This document shows, piece by piece, positions 12,217 through 16,951 of a stretch of DNA of 16,951 nt. Position numbers and translations under genes: made by a program. The stretch is from assembly GCA_001564205.1 (NCBI GenBank), contig LKMY01000016.1, forward strand, positions 1-16,951, given 5' to 3'. A model generated the notes under the pieces. It saw only the letters and a list, made by a program, of their open reading frames with translations, was not told where the DNA came from and made no database searches. The DNA is from Nanohaloarchaea archaeon PL-Br10_U2g5 (GTDB lineage Archaea; Halobacteriota; Halobacteria; Halobacteriales; Haloferacaceae). The number at the start of each line of letters is the position of its first letter. The stretch's first letter is position 1.

Positions 12217-14919
12217 GTGAACGTTCGGGGGCCGATCCTCTCCGTCGGAGACGAACGGACGGTGTCGACGTCGTACGGCGAGCGGGACCTCCGCGAGCTT
12301 CGTGTCCGGCCGGAACGCGGGGCCGCCGACGCCGTCGACGTAACGCTGTGGGGGAAGTGGACTGAGACCGCCGAGCACGCCGAACCGGGGATGGAGCTAC
12401 TCGTCACCGACGCCGACGAAGACGAGTTCGGCGGCGAGACGGGATACGCGACGACCGGCGACTCGTGGGTCGTCCTCGAACCCGACTTCCTCGTCGACGT
12501 GACCGGGATCCGCTCGTGGGTACAGTGCCCGCGGATGTACTACTTGAACAAGCTCTCGGGGATCCCGCTCAACTACCCGGTGATCAAGGGGACGATCGTC
12601 CACGAGGTGTTCGGCGACCTGCTGCGCGGGATGGAGATGGACGAGTCCATCGCGGACCGCGTCGAGGAGGCCGGCCTCGAACTCGGCCTGCTGGGATACG
12701 AGCCCGAGGAGGTCGCCGACGAGGTGCGTCGCAACGCCGCCGCGATCGAGGGCTGGCTCGCGCAGGGGACGCTCACCGACGAGGACACGTGGCGGTCGGA
12801 GTTCACCCTCATCTCGCCGACGTTCGGATTAAAAGGGCGTGCGGACGCCCTTCGACGGGGAACGCCCGTCGAGTTAAAAACCGGAAAAAACACCAAACGC
12901 GAGCCGCGATTCCACGACAAGGTGCAGGCGGCCTGTTACGCGCTCATGCTCGACGAGCGCGGCGTCGACCCGGATATCGGTACCCTCCTGTATACGAAAA
13001 ACACCGCGCTCGACCGCAACGAGGAGTCGGGCGATCTCGCACCGGCGAAAGAGTTCTCGGTCGGTCGCGGCTTCCTGGAGTTCGTCGTCCGCGAGCGAAA
13101 CGCTCTCGCAGCGATGGAGTGGCGCGGGCTCAACGACCGAAGCGAGCGCCCGACGGTTCCCACGGGATACGAGGCCGACGCGACCTGCCAGTACTGCTTC
13201 GAGCAGGACACCTGCATGGTCGTCTCCGGCCGCCTCGATCAGGAGTCGAAGGCCGGTCAGGTCGGGACCGCGGTTCCCGACGAGGAGCGCGACTACTTCG
13301 ACCGTTTTTATACAGCCTTGGAAGAGGAGCGCCGCGAGACCCACGCGGAGTACCGGAAGCTGTGGGAGCAGACGCCCGCGGAACGCGCCGCAGATGACCG
13401 TGCGCTGATCGATCTGGAGCCCGTCTCACAGACGGAGATCGCGGAGAACCGCTGGCGACTCCGCGCTCGCAAACCTGACGACGCCGTCTCCAAGCTCCGT
13501 GAGGGCGACGTGGCGCTCGCGAGCGACGGCGACCCCGTGAGCGGCCACGGAGAGCTCGGCCGCATCGTCGAACTCGGCGAGGCGGTCGTCGTCGAGACGG
13601 ACGAGCCGGTCGAGCTTCGACGGCTCGATGTCTACCCCTCCGAGATCTCCGTGGATCGCTCGCTCACGGCGCTCCACGACGCGATCTTAAAAGGTAGCGA
13701 GGAGCGAAAGGACGTCCTCTTCGGTCGCCGCGAGCCGGTGTTCCGGCCGCCCGGTGATCGTCCCACTGATACCTCCGACACCCCCGGCGCCTACATCGAC
13801 AACAACGACGCCCAGAACGAGGCGGTGTCGCTCGCCGTCGACGCCGAAGACTGCGCGCTGATCCACGGCCCGCCCGGCACCGGAAAGACGTACACCATCG
13901 CGCGGACGATCCGCGCGCTCGTCGACGAGGGGAACCGCGTGTTGCTGTCGGCGTTCACGAACCGCGCCGTCGACAACGCGCTCGAAGCGCTGCGGGATCA
14001 GGGGTTTGACCACGTGCTACGAGTCGGGACCGAAACCGGCGTCCGTGACGACATGCAGGACATCCGGCTCGTTCAGCGCGGCGACCCGAACGCGAAGGCC
14101 GCAGAGCTGCGCGACGCGCCGGTCATCGCCGCGACGACCGCCGCCTGCGGCTCCCGCGTGATGCGAGAGTGCGAGTTCGACGTGGCGCTCGTCGACGAGG
14201 CCTCACAGCTTACGGAGCCGGGAACCCACGCCGCGATCAACCTCGCGGGCCGGTTCGTCCTCGTGGGCGACCACGAGCAGCTACCGCCCGTGGTCCGCGC
14301 CGAGAACGACCTCCAGACGTCCCTCTTCGAGCGGCTCATCGAGCGCTACCCGGACGCGAGCGTCATGCTCGATCGGCAGTACCGGATGAGCCAACGGATC
14401 CAGGCATTCGCCTCCACGGAGTTCTACGACGGCGCACTCCGTCCGGCGACGCCCGAGGTCGCCGGCCAGACGCTCGCCGACCTCGGTGTCGACCCCGCAG
14501 ACCTCCCCGACGGGCTCGCCGACGGCGTGGGATTCGTCGACCCCGACGGGACCCGCGACGGGAATCGAAACGTCCGGGAGGCCGAGCGCGTCGCCGAAAT
14601 CGTCGACGCCTACGTCGCCGCCGGCGTCGAGCCGGACGACATCGGCGTCATCGCCCCGTTCCGCGCGCAGGTCGCGGAGATCGGCAAACGGACCGCAGTC
14701 ACGGTCGATACGGTCGACCGCTTCCAGGGCTCCTCGAAGGAGGTGATCCTCGTCTCGCTGGTCGCCTCGGGGGACCTCGACGGGCCGATATTCGATGACC
14801 ACCGACGGATGAACGTCGCGCTCACCCGCGCGAAAAAACAGCTGACGCTGGTCGGCGACGCGGACGCGCTCTCGTCGGACCCCTTTTATCACCGGATGCT
14901 CGACTGGGCGCGGCGCTGA
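12217..14919 (+). CDS. Dna2-like Fe-S nuclease / superfamily 1 helicase
   Basis: A 900-aa enzyme joining three parts. Residues 1-95 look like an OB-fold-type beta domain. A RecB/Dna2-type nuclease follows, with Asp210 (GRADAL), Glu219-Leu-Lys221 (VELKTGKN) and Gln237/Tyr241 (QAACY). It is framed by the Fe-S cysteines Cys104 and Cys324-x2-Cys327-x5-Cys333, the Dna2/AddB/Cas4 arrangement. The SF1B helicase has Walker A GPPGTGKT (551-558), motif Ia SAFTNRAVDNAL, Walker B VDEAS (659-663), motif III VGDHEQLPP, motif IV RQYRMS, motif V VDRFQGS and motif VI NVALTRAKK. In eukaryotes Dna2 trims flaps and resects DNA ends. GTG 12217 (MNVRGPIL) is preferred because a T-rich box (12188-12195) is at TATA distance and the conserved sequence begins there; in-frame GTG 12196 and ATG 12208 remain possible. 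Confidence 0.88.
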   Translation: MNVRGPILSVGDERTVSTSYGERDLRELRVRPERGAADAVDVTLWGKWTETAEHAEPGMELLVTDADEDEFGGETGYATTGDSWVVLEPDFLVDVTGIRSWVQCPRMYYLNKLSGIPLNYPVIKGTIVHEVFGDLLRGMEMDESIADRVEEAGLELGLLGYEPEEVADEVRRNAAAIEGWLAQGTLTDEDTWRSEFTLISPTFGLKGRADALRRGTPVELKTGKNTKREPRFHDKVQAACYALMLDERGVDPDIGTLLYTKNTALDRNEESGDLAPAKEFSVGRGFLEFVVRERNALAAMEWRGLNDRSERPTVPTGYEADATCQYCFEQDTCMVVSGRLDQESKAGQVGTAVPDEERDYFDRFYTALEEERRETHAEYRKLWEQTPAERAADDRALIDLEPVSQTEIAENRWRLRARKPDDAVSKLREGDVALASDGDPVSGHGELGRIVELGEAVVVETDEPVELRRLDVYPSEISVDRSLTALHDAILKGSEERKDVLFGRREPVFRPPGDRPTDTSDTPGAYIDNNDAQNEAVSLAVDAEDCALIHGPPGTGKTYTIARTIRALVDEGNRVLLSAFTNRAVDNALEALRDQGFDHVLRVGTETGVRDDMQDIRLVQRGDPNAKAAELRDAPVIAATTAACGSRVMRECEFDVALVDEASQLTEPGTHAAINLAGRFVLVGDHEQLPPVVRAENDLQTSLFERLIERYPDASVMLDRQYRMSQRIQAFASTEFYDGALRPATPEVAGQTLADLGVDPADLPDGLADGVGFVDPDGTRDGNRNVREAERVAEIVDAYVAAGVEPDDIGVIAPFRAQVAEIGKRTAVTVDTVDRFQGSSKEVILVSLVASGDLDGPIFDDHRRMNVALTRAKKQLTLVGDADALSSDPFYHRMLDWARR

Positions 14920-14943
14920 TCCGGTCTCGAATCTCTGCCGTTC

Positions 14944-15990
14944 CTACAGCTCAGAGACCGCCGCAAGCGCCGTGTCGATGCCGGGAGCGTCGAACCATTC
15001 AGACTCCGTGTATGCGTTCGTTCCCGCCGCATACATCGCTGAGACGGCGTCGACGACCTCGGCCGGGAGCGGCTCCGGCTCCGCCTCACACAGCTCCCGC
15101 CAGTCGTCGATCTCGCGGCCCGCGATCGCGGCCTTCGCGTCGCTCACGGCGTCGACCCAGCCGGGGTCGTTCGCCTTGTACCACTGCCGGACGACCTCTT
15201 TCGAGACTCCCCGTCCGCCGTACGAAAAGCGGTTCTCGTCGAAGGTTCCCACCACGTCGGCGACGCGCAGCTCGCCGTCGGTGTACAGACACTCGATCTT
15301 CCCGTCCTCGTGGACGAATCCCACCTCGTCGGCGCGCTCGGTGACGACGCGGTTCACGTCGCGCGCGAGCGATTCGAGCGCCTCGATGTCGGCGATGCCC
15401 GCGATCCGGTCGGCCTCCGCCCGAGTGAGATAGCGGTCCTGCTCTTCGTACTTCGTCGAGAACTCCACGACCGGCTTCGGGAGATCGACCGGCTCGTCCG
15501 GCCAGTCGTCGTCGGTTCCGAGCTCGGCGGCGAGTCCGAAGTCGGCAGGCTTCGTCCGCCGTCGGAGGCTGGAGCCGACCGGGACGCGGTTCCGGAAGAC
15601 GACTTCGAGCGGGACGAGGTAGTTGCCCGCGCCCGCAGCGTGGAACGCGTCGTAATCGTAGCCCATCTCCGGGCCGTCGTACGGAAGGCCGGGCACCTGC
15701 GTCAGATCGATTGCCATCTCGGTCGGCGGAGCGCTCGCTTGCGCGAGACGCGTTGTCTCCCCGCGCCCCGGGTCAACGACGCCGCGGTAGTGGGTCGGTA
15801 TCCCCTCGTCTGCTAACAGCTCGAAGTTGAACGCCCCCATCGTACAGAGGCTCGCGCCCTTCTCCGGGATCGGGTCGGGCATCTGTCCCCAGTCGAACAC
15901 CGAGTAGGCGTCGGTGAAGACGAATCGGCCCCGGCCGAGTGCATCGGCGCTGGCGGGTTCGTCAACGCGGAACTCCTTGACGCTCGTCAT
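14944..15990 (-). CDS. purC: SAICAR synthase (phosphoribosylaminoimidazole-succinocarboxamide synthase)
   Basis: A 348-aa enzyme of purine synthesis that condenses CAIR with aspartate using ATP. Visible signatures are the N-terminal ATP-grasp-like part [21 protein letters not shown] with [18 protein letters not shown], and [29 protein letters not shown] and [20 protein letters not shown] supply the aspartate/nucleotide-site residues, followed by [12 protein letters not shown]. It is longer than bacterial PurC (about 240 aa), in line with the long archaeal/haloarchaeal form. The ATG at 15988-15990 ([19 protein letters not shown]) is chosen; the reading frame extends upstream to 16233, but that part is Arg-rich and overlaps the next gene's start. 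The 3' end converges on the Dna2-like gene with a 24-bp gap. Confidence 0.92.
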   Translation of the reverse strand: MTSVKEFRVDEPASADALGRGRFVFTDAYSVFDWGQMPDPIPEKGASLCTMGAFNFELLADEGIPTHYRGVVDPGRGETTRLAQASAPPTEMAIDLTQVPGLPYDGPEMGYDYDAFHAAGAGNYLVPLEVVFRNRVPVGSSLRRRTKPADFGLAAELGTDDDWPDEPVDLPKPVVEFSTKYEEQDRYLTRAEADRIAGIADIEALESLARDVNRVVTERADEVGFVHEDGKIECLYTDGELRVADVVGTFDENRFSYGGRGVSKEVVRQWYKANDPGWVDAVSDAKAAIAGREIDDWRELCEAEPEPLPAEVVDAVSAMYAAGTNAYTESEWFDAPGIDTALAAVSEL

Positions 15991-16160
15991 ACTGCATCGG
16001 GCGACCGCCTCCCCAATGAATCTTTCACTTACGTGGTCACCTTTTCTGTTCAAATCATCGATCGATCCACGTTTGTGAATCCATCTATGGCACCGACCGC
16101 TACGCGTCGGCCGCGAGTCCGCATCGAAAGGATCACACTCGTCGCCGCGCACCCTCCGGT
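15991..16160. promoter_or_regulatory. Divergent purC/trm56 intergenic region
   Basis: This 170-bp region must hold both promoters. It includes a relatively AT-rich centre (16018-16090) with ATGAATCTTTCAC near purC and CATCGATCGATC (a self-complementary ATCGATCGAT) in the middle. No box matches the haloarchaeal TATA consensus at the exact leaderless distance from either start, so at least one transcript may carry a 5' leader. Confidence 0.3.
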
Positions 16161-16754
16161 ATGCACGAGTCACGCGAGGTCGTCGTCCTCCGATACGGTC
16201 ACCGACCGGGCCGCGACGATCGCATGACGACACACGTCGGACTCACGGCGCGGGCGCTCGGCGCGGACCGGGTGATACTCCCCGACAACGCCGGCCAGTC
16301 CGCGGAGACGGTCCGCGACATCACCGACCGGTTTGGCGGCCCCTTCACGGTCGAACTCCGTGAGGATCAGAACGCGATCGTCCGCGACTTTGAGGGGGTG
16401 GTCGTCCACCTCACGATGTACGGCGAGCGCGTCCAAGACGTCGAAGCCGAGATCCGAGAGGCGGCCGGATTCGACGACGAGAGCGACGCGGCGTCGCTTC
16501 GAGATCTCCTCGTCGTCGTCGGGGGCGAGAAGGTGCCGTGGGCGCTGTACGAGCGCGCCGACTTCAACGTCGGCGTGACGAACCAGCCGCACTCGGAGGT
16601 CGCCGGTCTCGCCGTCTTCTTGGACCGGCTCTTCGAGGGCGACGAACTGAATCGAGAGTGGAGCGACGGCGACCGCCGAGTCGTCCCCGAAGCGGTCGGC
16701 AAAACGGTCGTCGACGCGGACGGCGAGGATACCGAGGACGCTGACGGTGAGTAA
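16161..16754 (+). CDS. trm56: tRNA (cytidine(56)-2'-O)-methyltransferase, aTrm56
   Basis: A 197-aa SPOUT-class methyltransferase specific to archaea that 2'-O-methylates C56 in the T-loop of tRNA. Diagnostic parts are the N-terminal [20 protein letters not shown] (residues 7-26) with [14 protein letters not shown], and the C-terminal trefoil-knot SAM site. The knot lies in [20 protein letters not shown] and [20 protein letters not shown]. The length is close to the usual 170-200 aa, with an acidic haloarchaeal tail ([13 protein letters not shown]). The ATG at 16161 is required because the Arg-rich N-terminal motif begins six residues later; an internal ATG at 16224 would remove it. It is divergent from purC. 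Confidence 0.92.
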   Translation: MHESREVVVLRYGHRPGRDDRMTTHVGLTARALGADRVILPDNAGQSAETVRDITDRFGGPFTVELREDQNAIVRDFEGVVVHLTMYGERVQDVEAEIREAAGFDDESDAASLRDLLVVVGGEKVPWALYERADFNVGVTNQPHSEVAGLAVFLDRLFEGDELNREWSDGDRRVVPEAVGKTVVDADGEDTEDADGE

Positions 16755-16888
16755 GACGGTGAGGGCGGAGATAACGGGAGCTCGGGCAGATCGGTTACCG
16801 ACCGCTGAGCCGGTCCCGAAGCGATCCGTTCGTTATTAAGCCGGGTCCACCGCGGTAACTACGGCGATCCGATAGGATACACGCTCCG

Positions 16889-16951
16889 ATGATATCAGGG
16901 TCGCAGTCGCGTAAGACGCACCTACAACAGCTAAATATTGGATTACTAATA
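16889..16951 (+). CDS. Possible start of an AT-rich gene running off the window
   Basis: An ATG at 16889 opens a frame that stays open to the window end, reading MISGSQSRKTHLQQLNIGLL then I. The last codons (AAT ATT GGA TTA CTA ATA) are AT-rich and unlike the rest of the window. This may be the front of a gene of foreign origin, or the AT-rich part may instead be the promoter of a gene just beyond the edge. GATAGGATAC (16871-16880) and TTATTAAG (16833-16840) are weak TATA candidates, neither at an ideal distance. Confidence 0.25.
   Translation, partial: MISGSQSRKTHLQQLNIGLLI

Noticed and set aside
15991..16233. 81-residue N-terminal extension of purC
   Set aside because: It overlaps the trm56 start, is Arg/Asp-rich and lacks PurC similarity; MTSVKEF at 15990 is the natural start.

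Overview
This window is high-GC DNA with the stamp of a halophilic archaeon. The predicted proteins are rich in Asp and Glu, most genes start a few bases after their inferred transcription start (TATA-like boxes sit about 22-31 nt before the start codon), and several families are haloarchaeal. The repeat family at 4135-4254 and 10287-10422 resembles, from memory, sequences scattered through Halorubrum genomes; that genus assignment is an inference. No rRNA, tRNA, CRISPR array or transposase gene was found.

Layout, left to right. Positions 1-644 hold the tail of an unidentified gene that overlaps a HemK2/Mtq2-like protein methyltransferase. A signal-less BtuF-like cobalamin-binding protein follows on the minus strand (681-1637), divergent from a two-gene methionine synthase operon (1752-3823). 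In that operon the two barrels of MetE are separate, overlapping genes, and only the second keeps the zinc site. A 617-bp gene-free stretch (3824-4440) carries a hairpin-rich repeat and then the promoter of a sugar-phosphate isomerase-like TIM-barrel gene (4441-5190). Three minus-strand genes come next: a coiled, acidic-tailed protein of unknown function, an Eis-like acetyltransferase and a YqjM-type old yellow enzyme. A 53-aa haloarchaeal microprotein (8690-8851) and an amidohydrolase (9042-10232) follow on the plus strand.

The second gene-free stretch (10233-10539) is almost entirely repetitive. It holds a 24-bp tandem repeat that begins in the amidohydrolase stop region, an inverted second copy of the hairpin repeat, a 20-bp duplication and five copies of a 10-bp unit. 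Beyond it lie three small minus-strand genes of unknown function (two of them four-helix membrane proteins), then a Dna2-like Fe-S nuclease/helicase (12217-14919), convergent with purC (14944-15990), and trm56 (16161-16754). The last ~60 bases turn AT-rich.

Most of the window is housekeeping: translation (protein and tRNA methylation), methionine and purine synthesis, and DNA replication/repair. The most unusual content is non-coding. The two repeat copies share single-stranded blocks but have different stem sequences that still pair, including a conserved TC/TC internal loop, which points to selection on a folded RNA or DNA structure.
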